Source: Conoideocrella luteorostrata (lineage: Eukaryota; Ascomycota; Sordariomycetes; Hypocreales; Clavicipitaceae). From it: a stretch of 25,694 bases of DNA. This document shows positions 8,743-19,020 of the stretch, one piece after another. The position numbers were made by a program, and so were the translations under genes. The notes beneath the pieces were generated by a model. It ran no database searches. It was given only the letters and a program-made list of their open reading frames with translations, and was not told where the DNA came from. How positions within the stretch are numbered: position 1 is the stretch's first letter; each line of letters starts with the position of its first letter. The stretch is from the NCBI GenBank assembly GCA_032433595.1, contig JASWJB010000471.1, positions 1-25,694 of the forward strand, given 5' to 3'.

Positions 8743-10374
8743 AGGCGGAAATTGGGAGTTCACGTTAGCCTGTTGCTGGTGGCTGTTACATCCATCAATA
8801 GCCTGGCTAGGAATACGGCCCGAAAATCTCGACCGATTCCCAGTTTCGCGTCAAGGTTTGCCGTGGTGGTTTCCGCCACCACTCCGTCAGGATTGGAACG
8901 AACCGTTTGCTAAGTTTAAACTCATGAATCGCGACCCTGAATTGGTGACGGGGACACGAGGCGAACGTGTGTCAGTGTTGTTACACACCCGACGGCATGC
9001 AGCATCAAGGGTGGCGTGACCTGCTGAGCGACAGAGGTTATTTGTCGTAACACAGATCATGACGCTTGCTACATGTCATCGCAGAGCATCATACCGAATC
9101 ATCGAAGCGAGCGTCATTCTCGGTTAACAAGCCTCAACCGACTCACCCGGATAAAAACATTGATGCTGTCGTCGAATGCTGTATGATATTAGTACAGTTT
9201 TGATAACATTTAATGCAGAGTATGTGAACGGCATCATTGGATGGATATTATATCTCATGTACCAACAATTGAAAATGCAGCACAAGCGAATGGCGTCTTT
9301 CTGATCTTATCAACATTATGATTCTATTGTATACTAGTCAAGATAACTAATCCAACGATTCTGCTTACGAGCGCTTATAAAGAACGGACGGTATTTTAGA
9401 ATTCTCGCTGAAATCGGTTCTGAAAGGCAAAAGAAGGTGGCGATGCGTTCTCTTTACGCTGTCCGTTCCGGTGAGAACAAGCTCTGGCTTTGATCTTTGG
9501 CAGGAATTTTGATAAAATTCGCCTCGAGGACGATGGTTTGACCCGGAGGCTAAACAATCTGCAAGAAGCCGTGGCCATGCTGTGCAACACAATTGAAAAC
9601 GGGTTACAAAGCTTCCAAAAAGTCGAGCTGAAGTACACCATACATATCAAGAGACGATGTCACGGTTCGATGCAGGTTTTTTCTTCTGATAATTTTTGCA
9701 ACAAATATTCCTGTAAGCAGAGACCCGAATAGTCAGCATTTAACAGCAATTTAACTTTCATCATCAACGAAACAGAAAAGATACACAGTTGCAAGATCAT
9801 AATTAGAGTCTCGTATATTAGATTGAGTTGCTTCCAATTCGGGTACTTGAGGCTTAGTAGCGTCATCTTTTACAAAATGTATTATTTCCTACTATGCCAA
9901 AAAAGAAACATTTTCGAAAACAGATATTTGTCCAACCATGCCACCTAGTAGTATCCATTGCCTGGAGAACCTAGTAGAATGCATCTACGAGTTGTTTGTG
10001 TACTAACCTCACGTTCCCTCACAAAAGAGAGTGCATGAGCATCGTCCCTAAAAAAAGCGGACTTCATCGCCAAAGCGTCCATTCTCGATCTTCTGGCACG
10101 AATCCCTGGATTATGTATGCACTTATTAGACGCAATACCACTCACCTTCCTCAGCCGCAGGCAGACGCCCGCCCCCGCTTCAGCCAACCTGCACAGCTTC
10201 ACTCCTCTACGCATCGTCAATCACCAACATAGTTACACAGTCCGTACATACAGAGTACATACATACATACATACATACATACATGGGGGCCTTATGATAA
10301 CCGACATTTGCAATAAAATTCGGTTTTTCCAAGACCAACACCGCCCTGTACCGCTCCATCCTTCGTTTCAAACC
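8743..10374. other. Intergenic region, 3' flank of the synthetase and promoter of the hydrolase
   Basis: AT-rich from about 9170 to 9360 and 9660 to 9930. A plus-strand segment (about 9475-9730), open for some 85 codons and rich in Leu, Asn, Gln and Glu, could be a relic exon: a TTTGGCAG acceptor-like site precedes it, but there is no start codon, and stops flank it. The open frame at about 8678-9019 overlaps the end of the synthetase in another frame and looks fortuitous. No RNA gene is evident. Confidence 0.5.
10256..10284 (+). repeat. (TACA)7 microsatellite in the hydrolase leader
   Basis: Seven TACA units plus a T, about 90 bases upstream of the preferred hydrolase start. It lies within the same open frame as that gene, so a longer N-terminus would include a Tyr/Ile/His/Thr repeat. 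I treat it as untranslated leader or promoter. Confidence 0.9.
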
Positions 10375-11391
10375 ATGCAGGACCTATCACGTCCACCTGG
10401 CTCAAGGCACCTATCCCAATGCCAATCCCGCGCAGTAGGCGCCTTGCTTGGCGTACACGCTGGAGACTCTCTCGGCGCGAGCCTCGAGTTCAAAACCCAC
10501 TCCCAAATACGCCGCACACACCCTGAGGGCCTCCGCGAGATCATTGGCGGAGGGCCTTTCTCGTGGCCCGCTGGGCATGCCACCGACGATACGGACATGA
10601 CCCGAGCCGTGCTACTGGCCTACAGAGACATCTCTGTTAATCCATCCTCGGTCAAGGATGTCGCCCTTTTGGCAGGCGACCACTTTCTCAGCTGGTACAC
10701 CGGTGACTGGCCGGGCCGGAGACGTGGCTCTCGCCCTGTGGACATTGGGGGTGCCACGCGCGAAGGGCTCTATAAGTTCAAAAAGACGCATGATCCAGAT
10801 AAGAGCGGTGCTGGAAAGGGAAGCTGCGGGAATGGAAGCCTCATGAGATGCATACCTACGGGGCTATTTCAGAGGGATCCACAGAAGCTCATTGAGGAAA
10901 GCATGCGAATCAGTCGCATTACACATACTGACGAGAAATGTACAATCTCATGTGCTGTTTACAACCGGATAGCAGGTTCCTTGGTTGCAGGAACCTCCGT
11001 GGAAGAGGCCATCCATCACGGCATGGAAGTAGCAGAACAGCTGGAGGGCCAAACATCGGGACCAGTGGGAGAGGCTGTCCTTCTGGGGAAGAGGCTCTCG
11101 ATAGAGCAGATGGCCTGGAACGGACCCGTGCGTGAACTGAAAGGCTGCTGCAGCGGGTACGTGCTCGAGTCGCTGTCGTTAGCGATAGCGGCGATATTGG
11201 ATAGGAGGAGTTTGGAGGATGTGCTGGTTGATGTGGTGAGGATTGGAAAGGACACTGATACAAATGGGGCCGTGGCTGGGGGCCTGTTGGGCGCGAGGGA
11301 CGGAGTTGAGGCGATTCCGGCGAGGTGGAAGGACAAGCTGCAGTTTCGGGAAGAGTTTATGACAATCGGATTAGAGTTGCTGAAGGAGTAG
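10375..11391 (+). CDS. ADP-ribosylglycohydrolase (DraG/ARH family)
   Basis: One exon, 338 residues. The family removes ADP-ribose from proteins or related substrates with two bound metal ions. I see the N-terminal GALLGVHAGDSLGASLEF (22-39), the metal site T70-D71-D72 within GHATDDTDMTRAVLL, GNGSLMR (152-158), THTD (183-186), and the C-terminal metal site GKDTDTNGAVAGGLLGARDG (291-310) with D293, D295 and T296. All expected metal ligands are present and the length is normal. No signal peptide or membrane segment is seen. The ATG at 10375 is preferred (AACCATG). In-frame ATGs at 10294 and 10117 would add residues encoded partly by a microsatellite, and 10294 has a poor context. Whether it acts on serine-, arginine- or poly-ADP-ribose, or on a small molecule, cannot be told from sequence alone. 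Confidence 0.92.
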   Translation: MQDLSRPPGSRHLSQCQSRAVGALLGVHAGDSLGASLEFKTHSQIRRTHPEGLREIIGGGPFSWPAGHATDDTDMTRAVLLAYRDISVNPSSVKDVALLAGDHFLSWYTGDWPGRRRGSRPVDIGGATREGLYKFKKTHDPDKSGAGKGSCGNGSLMRCIPTGLFQRDPQKLIEESMRISRITHTDEKCTISCAVYNRIAGSLVAGTSVEEAIHHGMEVAEQLEGQTSGPVGEAVLLGKRLSIEQMAWNGPVRELKGCCSGYVLESLSLAIAAILDRRSLEDVLVDVVRIGKDTDTNGAVAGGLLGARDGVEAIPARWKDKLQFREEFMTIGLELLKE

Positions 11392-12141
11392 GGGCCGGAT
11401 GGTACGATAGCTGCAGCTTGGGATAGTGACGGATGGGATGGTTTGGTTCGCGGCAGCACGGCACCTGCGATGGAAACACAGCCTCCAATCTCACGTTTCA
11501 ATTAAGCATCCCTTGAGAGTTGATACCGGGTTCGGACATGTACATTATATGCGTACGTATGTATATAGGAGGGCGTGTGCATTCCAAATCTTCTAGAATA
11601 AGGGGCCCTATAGAGCAAAAATTCTCAGTGTCGTGTCATACAAGTAACTAAAGTGCAGCAATATCCCAACCGGGGCGACCAATAGAAGACCAGGTCAGTA
11701 ATGCTGACATCACATCACACCAACAGCACATCCGTCAATATTTTATTGGTTGACTGGCTGGGAACCTAATCCTCCATCCTGCGAACATAGAAAAACGACC
11801 AAAAAAAAAAAGGGCTCCATAAGCTTTGCATTGGCATAAGCTTAAAAAGGAGCCACCATCGTAGCTAATTTGAGACGGACGTCATGACGCCAAGCCTCCC
11901 CCCCCAAAACAATCATCCGACCCCCTACCCTCCGACCCCCAAGGCTAAGTACACCACAGCCACTTAATAGCAGCACAAAGGCAAATCTCAATCCCAAATC
12001 TCAACCAACCGAAAGCTAATAAGCCCGCAAACCGCAAACGTAGCAGCCGTTGGACGCCTACTTGGCACTCCCACGGAGATGTTTGGCCCCCAATCTTCGG
12101 TCTCATTCCGATGGCGGCGATGGAGATGGGGCTAATGGCTA

Positions 12142-12163
12142 ACTAACTAGCTATCTAGTTAGT
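12142..12163. repeat. Hairpin ACTAACTAG-CTAT-CTAGTTAGT
   Basis: A perfect 9-bp inverted repeat with a 4-base loop. No gene abuts it. It could extrude as a cruciform or fold in a transcript. Confidence 0.8.
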
Positions 12164-13408
12164 AACATGCCTGTTACTGGTGCGGCGGCGGCTGCTGCTG
12201 CTGCTTGCTGCATTGAATTTAATTTTTATTTATGGTTTGTTCGCCCAAAAAAACGAAAGATTGTATTTGCATAGAATGCAGAGTCTCGAAGTCAGGCACC
12301 TGCTCGTTCGGGACAAGCGGATAGATTGGGTAAACAAGGGTGAAACGAGTTCCTCTACTGTCTGTCAGGGCGTTGGATACGTCGAGGTTGGTTTATTGGA
12401 ATACCACCCACTCGGCCGGCACTGGGCTTTTGATGCGTAGTAAGTTTTGTTTGGGCAAGTTACAAAACCGGCTTTCCGGCAGCGAGCGTAAAGGCTTCAT
12501 GGGCGGCAAATTAGGTGCCAGGCATAGTTAGACTTTCAAACAAGTAAGTGATTGATGATGAGGATGAGCTGGAGCCAAAGTTATTATTTTGCTAGGACCA
12601 GATCTGCGGTGAAGGGGGGCCAGAGAGCCTCCAGAGAGCGAGCGTGCAGATCGCCCGTGTATAGAAAGTAATTGCACATCTCGCTCATCGCAGCTTGTAG
12701 CAGACTTTCATCGGCAGCTGTTCACTCTGGAAGGAGAGGGAGGGGGGGTGCGAGGAAGACGGAGGAGGAGGAGAAGAGGAAGAAGGGAAAACGGCAAGCA
12801 AGTATGTTTTACCATACATGCTGTGGACGGCAAACGACGACTCCGATCATGAACGGGGGCAAAATAGCGTTTTTTGAGTTTTGTCCGCCAAATCTTAATA
12901 GAGGTGGGTGGAAACAAGCATGTGAACAAAGTTTTGCCCACTCACCCACCCCGTCCGTGGTAAATGGGCCAGCCAGCCATCGCACCGAGAGATACCGTTG
13001 ACCCTTGTGAGGGCAAGATGATGAAATAACCAGATGTTCAAAGGCCCGCCGCCGCCCCCCCAGCCCGACATGTGTTTTGAAACAAGACGCTCAAACACAG
13101 ATCGGCTCTGTTTAACTTGACTCGGGGCGGGTGTGGCGGAATACAATGTGGAATCGACTGCAACCGTGCTCCATAGATAAGGTGACACACTGCCATTTCG
13201 CCCGTCATTTGATACTGTATCATGACAACATGGGCGTGCCGGCAGGTTGCAGTGGAAGCTTGCACGCTCGGCATGGAAGTGATTGAATGCAACACGCGAG
13301 AGCGAGAGCGAGATTGAGAGGGCGTGTGCGAGTTGAGAGTGGGAAGTGCTGTGCCGATTTATCCACCTTGGCGATGGACGTTCAAATCCTATTCTGCAGG
13401 ACCGAGTA

Positions 13409-13451
13409 CTGTGCTCCATATTGTAGCCACTACTCCGTATACGGAGCACAG
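13409..13451. repeat. Hairpin with a back-to-back 9-mer pair
   Basis: The outer arms CTGTGCTCC (13409-13417) and GGAGCACAG (13443-13451) are perfect reverse complements. Inside lie an exact TACTCCGTA (13431-13439) and, abutting it, TACGGAGCA (13440-13448), themselves an imperfect inverted pair, so two alternative stems can form. This is the densest arrangement of the interspersed motif in the window. Confidence 0.85.
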
Positions 13452-15018
13452 ATGCTGTATTGTAGATGGGCTGGCACATTACCATATTTGCCTCGAGATC
13501 AACATCGCCATCACAAGACGATGACCACCACGGGGAGGTTGCTTCGCACGTCCTGCGGAACGAGTACTCCGCAATGCTCTCGGTTTTGGAACTGCGTCCT
13601 CGTCTCAGGGCGTTCATTGCCAAAAAAGTAGCATACAATTGATGCCGGATTTTTTCTTCTTTTTTTATCTTGTCAAAAAAGTGGCTTGAAAATTGAACAC
13701 ATCGCAATTGCTCACCCGCAGTACTCGCCATTCCTTCCCCATGTTGAGCATCGGTGCTTAATGGAAACCATCACGGCAAACCGGCATACTGATAGGCGGG
13801 GGAGACGGGCCTATAATGAAATGAGGTCAGAAAAAGACACCTTTACACCGTGGCATCTGCCGCGAGCAGATTGCACAGCCACGATTCTCGCACACATTGC
13901 ATTGCATACTACTACTGTACCTAACTGTACGGAGTAGATGTGTGCGAATATTGGCGGCCAGAGGGAGAGGGACGAGGATTGCACAACTTCGATTTTGTGT
14001 ATCATATGGATGTTTCACCCCCCCCACCCCCCGTCCTTCTCTTCCTCCTCTCCCAAACCAGTCAATGAGCTGCTTAACCAGACATGTGCATTCGGAGCGA
14101 GAATTGGCATTGAAATTGGAATTGAAATCGATACCGAAACGCTCACCTCCTCTTCAATTCAATTGACACCGTGGCCACACCATGTGCTTTACAAGACCCG
14201 TCCTTGTTGCCCAGGGTGGAAATTGACAAGAACTTTGATCTCATACTTGATTTTGTAGTCGGGTATCCCTTCAACCTTGAATACGTTTCTGCATTGTACA
14301 ACTTAATGTTATAACTATATTGCATAATCCTCAGGAACCGGCGGGTAACCGGAGCCTCGTACGCGTTAACCTCATGCCAACCCTTGTTTCTGAATAGCTC
14401 GCGACATGAATCAACGTGAGCTTAATTCTGGGTCAAATCGCGCTAGAGCAGTAAGCTTGTTGTAAAGTTCCGGTCATGCGATCAGACAAGCTCGTCGTGT
14501 AACTCCTTGGCCAAGAGGTAAAATATTAATTAAAGCAGGTTGGGGGTAAGAGACAGGCGATGGGTTGATTGAACGGGGGGACACACGCCGATGACATGAC
14601 TGCTGCGCACATACTGGGAAGGGCCGGTCAATTTCGACAGAGACATACTCGCGCACAACATCGGAGGGTAGTTACCGATGCTCCTGACTTGTTGGATCGG
14701 TAAGTCACCTCATAATCGCCTCCGTGTAATGACCATAGAGGAGTAGGTGCTGCGAATACAGCGCAAGCAGGCGGTACAATTGGGATGGGCCGCAAGGCCA
14801 GCAGCACACGATACGTACGTATCTCGTATATTACCTCCTAAAACCACTCGGCACAGCGTACACTTTTTGGACCGGCCTGTATGCGTGGGATTTGCCTAAT
14901 TGAGTAAGAAGGAGCATTGACAACGGTCAACGGTCATGGCACGATGCCTGCCCAAGCAGCGGTACCCTGCCTGCACTGGGTCCGTATTGAACTCCGTTCT
15001 CTGTGCTCTGCAGTTAGT

Positions 15019-15038
15019 TACTCCGCAGGTACGGAGTA
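15019..15038. repeat. Inverted 9-mer pair
   Basis: TACTCCGCA (15019-15027) faces TACGGAGTA (15030-15038). The 7-bp arms TACTCCG and CGGAGTA pair across a 6-base loop. Confidence 0.85.
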
Positions 15039-15376
15039 CAGGAGTGACCGATACGATTTTACTCTATGTTTCGCGTGATTTTAACCGTATCAGGCCGGTC
15101 AGGTAGCTACTTGGGCGCTTCATCGGCAGCGGAACAAGACGCACATGGTAAGCATGCACGATGGTATACACAAGCAAGCATGGCGTTCGCACAGCTTTCG
15201 CCAATGCTGTCGGGATTACGTAGCCTATCAGACAGACTGGGCCCGGGCTGAAACAATAGTCGCTAAGTTTGGCTTGACAGGTCGGTCGATTTCGATGCTG
15301 ACGACGACAAATTGGCAACCCGCCGACGATATCGCGTATCGAGGCTGAAGTTTAGCTCGTGGGACTTGTGTGCCTG

Positions 15377-15392
15377 TACGGAGCACGGAGCA
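15377..15392 (+). repeat. Tandem CGGAGCA variant of the 9-mer
   Basis: TACGGAGCA is followed directly by a second CGGAGCA, giving two abutting 7-bp units (15379-15392). Confidence 0.85.
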
Positions 15393-16101
15393 CAATATGT
15401 ACATACGTGATCCATACTATACAAGTGAAGGACGTTTTAAGAGTCACAATAAGCATATCATAAGTGGCACTGACAAGCGCATCTCGCAGGGGGGCCAGGT
15501 CACAAGGGCGACGCCCATGTAGCGTTTAATAGCACAATCCTGCTGCTAGCACAGTCTAGCGTTATTTCGTAGGAATCACGTAGCCGTCTAGCACCCCGTA
15601 GGCAACTCTCTTTTTGGTTCTGGGCTCACATGTGGCGCCGTAGGTCATCAAGGTTATTTGGGGTGCGTCCATGGCGTTTTCATATTCCTTGCTTAGTCTT
15701 CTGGGGCGTACCGTTGAGGAATTCCAATCTGGGGATGGTCTTGGCGCAGGCTATTGGCCAGGAGGCTCCTGCAACGGATGAATCGGCAACCATGGTCTTG
15801 GCTCTTTTATTCTCTGTTGGTTTCGAGCATGCCCGTGCTGGCTTCTTGATCGACATCAAACGCCCTTGAGGGTTGGACCTAGTTCCTTTACGCGTAAGTA
15901 ATATGTGTACGGAGTAGTAAGTCGTCAACTCGGGGCGGAATGATCGGCTACGCGAGGCCCGAAGGTATTGTACTCTACTCGGTACACAGAGAAGAAGCAA
16001 CTATCCAGCGCAGCGGTAGCCAAGGAGTGATCGCCAGTGCAAGATACTGATTGCTGTTGGGCAAATCTGCACCATGCGACCTGCACTCTGCGCTCTGCAG
16101 C

Positions 16102-16129
16102 TGTCGCCTATCGCCTGTCGCCTATCGCC
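16102..16129 (+). repeat. 14-bp exact tandem duplication
   Basis: TGTCGCCTATCGCC occurs twice without a spacer. Each unit is itself two 7-bp near-repeats (TGTCGCC and TATCGCC). Confidence 0.9.
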
Positions 16130-18638
16130 ATTGACCTGTTGCCCGCTCATGCTAGCGTGGAGAGACAACGGACCAGATTCCGCCAGGGGATTTCCTATCG
16201 GGACGCTCTTCATGGAGTGCTGACAAGCAATAGACTCGAGGTGCCTCGAACTCCGTGCGTGGCCCGTACAGTACGACCGTATCAGACCGCCAAAGCGGTA
16301 ATTAATCGGCCAGCTGAGGCAATCAGTGTCCCACCAGCAAGGAAAGTCCGTCCTGCCATCACTTCCCAGCCGTAATCATAACAGCTTGGTGGGAGACCTG
16401 TTGGGGCCGGACCGCCGTCGGCAGGGCACCCACACGAGACGAAGAGGCGAGAAACGAGAAACGAGAGGGCGCAGAGCGACGAAGGCGATGCTTGGCTGTT
16501 CGGGAATAAAGCTTGTGTCCGGTCGCGTCTTTTGCTCATTAAGCATTCAAACCCAGACATCTTGGCTTGGCACCCTTGGCAAGCCTTGACACCCCCCTGA
16601 TCCACAACGTCCCCCTCTGCATACGGAGTACAAGGCTGCGACTTCAGACAGGGGGTCCCTGGCCGCCAAGTCGCCAAGTCGGTTCAGACGGCATCTCAGC
16701 ACCGCCAAGCTTTTGCTTCGTTGCGCACTCCAACCCCACCTGCCGCTTGCTCCCTGGACCGCAATATCCAATATCTGTCCTCCGGAGCTTGTTTCTTTCG
16801 CAGTCGCCAGTGTGGCCGTGGAGTCGGGGCACGCCACCGCACCGCCTGGACGGGATACAATACTGTTAATCTGGCGTAGTTGAAATTCAATAACAAGACT
16901 AATATGATCAGTTGACCCCTCAGACGCATCGAGGTGGTAACAACCGACATTTGGCAGTAGAAGGTCCCTCTTCGCTTACTAACTAAATCAAAGTCGTCCT
17001 CCGAGTCGCCCAGGTCACTGTTCATAGATACCTACCATCACGGCCTTCCGTCCGCCATGGTCTCTCTGTCATTTCGATGCCTGGTGCCTCCAATGCAACA
17101 CCGTGCGAACTGCAATTCTGTGCCAAGACCAGTGGCTTGCAACGCTTAAATTCATGCTTAAACGCTCGAGTCGCAGTGGATGAGAGATGGGCCATGAGCG
17201 CCGAGTTACCCGTAGCGTGCCATTTCGGTCAATTTCCACACCCCCTGTTCCTCGTACGCGACCAATCCGAATGTCTCTTTTTGTCGTGTGCTGACATCTT
17301 CCCGATGTTCCAAGCCATCTGTTAAACATTGGCCGCATTGTTTCGTGTTAAAAGTTATTGGCGCTGAGCATGTTGAACTCCATGCTTGATGGGTAAGTAA
17401 CATTAGCAACGCCAGCAACGCCAACATATCGGGTGACGGAAGCATTTCGAGAAGAGTACGGTACGGAATAGAGTGTTGTGTGATCGAGTCGATGCTACAC
17501 ACTTGCCGCTGACAGTAACCCCTAGGCGGGCCCCTTTTTTGTTGTGGGAAGCATTCGCTGGAATTCCGAATGCAACATACTTTGCTTCGGCTCCGTTTGC
17601 AACGGAATCCACAGCATGACATTGGGTGGGTATGGTGTTGCTCACTCACCATCCTGAACTGCAATGCCACCGGAGATGTTTGATCGGGCAGAACCAAGAA
17701 GATGCCTGGCACCTTCTTTGAATACCCAAGCGGAAAACTGGGACGCTGGAGAAGTAAGAATAGGGCTGCTAAGATGTAGCGTTGTGGAATGTACTCCGTA
17801 GGAAGTGCACATTAGTAAGAAGCTGGGATAATTCCCTTCCGTGATACGGGCCACAGGCTGCACCGACGCCCCTCCCCCGAAAACAGCCAGATGTTGATAT
17901 CGACACTCGTACGTGCTTCCTACCCTAACATAGCCTGGTGTTGGTTCCTTTTGCTTCCAACGCCATTGCTTGCACTACAAGTTGAAGCGATTATTGTAGA
18001 TGTTGTTTTGCTGGCACGGAGCAGAAGCGAGAATGATGCCGTCGGAGCCGGCTCGGCGTTGCCTCGACGTCATCATAGCTAGCACCTGCAGCGTGAAGGA
18101 CCACTTCGAGTCTTGGCGCCAGATTTGCATCGTCCACTGACTGATGCACAGATTGTTTTGTCCACCGCATCGTACATGTCGTGAGATAATAGCCCGGCCG
18201 TGGACTTTCCGAACGCTGGTCCCGTCAGCCACTCTCCAATGTGGCCTGCCCTAGAAATTGAAAATTTCATTCATCATACCTGAAGACATTTTTCCCATGC
18301 GGCGGTACCGTATTATCGTTGACAGCAACTGTGCGGACGAACCACATGCTATACCATCCTCTCTCGAGCATAAACACCCCATAAGTAAAATGCTGCCACT
18401 GATTTCCTCAGCCGTTGGATAGAGAATGGGATGAAGGCCACCTAGTTTTGAACCCTAGCGGCGGTGCCCAGTGTTTACCAAGTACGAAGTAAGGTTAATG
18501 GCCAATGCTGCCATCCCCACTCTTGCGCCACAATACTGGTTCTTCGACTCGCCTTCCAAAAGTCATATTGCCTGCTTTGAGCCTAGGGACAATTTCCCTA
18601 GTATTAGTTCGTCCTGAGTGTGAATCAGTACGGGGTAT

Positions 18639-18660
18639 GGAGTAGTTACTCCTTAAGGAG
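18639..18660. repeat. Overlapping palindromes
   Basis: GGAGTA-GT-TACTCC (18639-18652) overlaps a perfect 12-bp palindrome CTCCTTAAGGAG (18649-18660). The shared CTCC can pair with either side, so the two stems are mutually exclusive. The first palindrome resembles the interspersed motif core. Confidence 0.8.
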
Positions 18661-18998
18661 ATTTGAAGAGCCAACGGCGCAGGTGAGAGATACTGCCTTG
18701 GACTCTTCGTGGCATTTTGGCATAACCAGAGGTGTCAGACACGCGACAAGGGCTAACTGGGGCAAGTGTCTACCTTGATTAAGACGTACAAAAGTGCGTG
18801 CCTCCTTTTGATAGCACCATCCAAGTCAAATATGCAGTGGCATGACCGCTGAGAGGGGCGCGGCAATGTGCAAAAAGGGCAGTCGCCGAGCTTTTCAGTC
18901 TCAGCTTAGAGCATTGGCGTGTGTTTGCAAGGGTAAAAGGGACATGTGGGATTCTCGTCGCCAGAGGGCTAGTTCGTCTCGTTCGTATTCTGGTATTG

Positions 18999-19020
18999 TA
19001 CTCCGTATAGTTGCTCCGTA
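18999..19020 (-). repeat. Direct pair of the 9-mer
   Basis: TACTCCGTA (18999-19007) and TGCTCCGTA (19012-19020) lie in the same orientation 13 bases apart. Confidence 0.85.

Noticed and set aside
8678..9019. Plus-strand frame overlapping the end of the synthetase
   Set aside because: It is an out-of-frame continuation of the real coding sequence into the 3' flank, with no family features.
10117..10374. Longer N-terminus for the ADP-ribosylglycohydrolase
   Set aside because: It would translate a TACA microsatellite and lacks family similarity; the ATG at 10375 has the better context.
12180..12440. Leader-like hydrophobic frame (RRRLLLLLAAL...)
   Set aside because: It begins at a GTG and its Arg/Leu runs come from a CGG/CTG repeat.
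17642..17863. Minus-strand frame followed by a GTGAGT donor-like site
   Set aside because: No matching acceptor leads to a recognisable downstream exon, and the frame contains a copy of the 9-mer.
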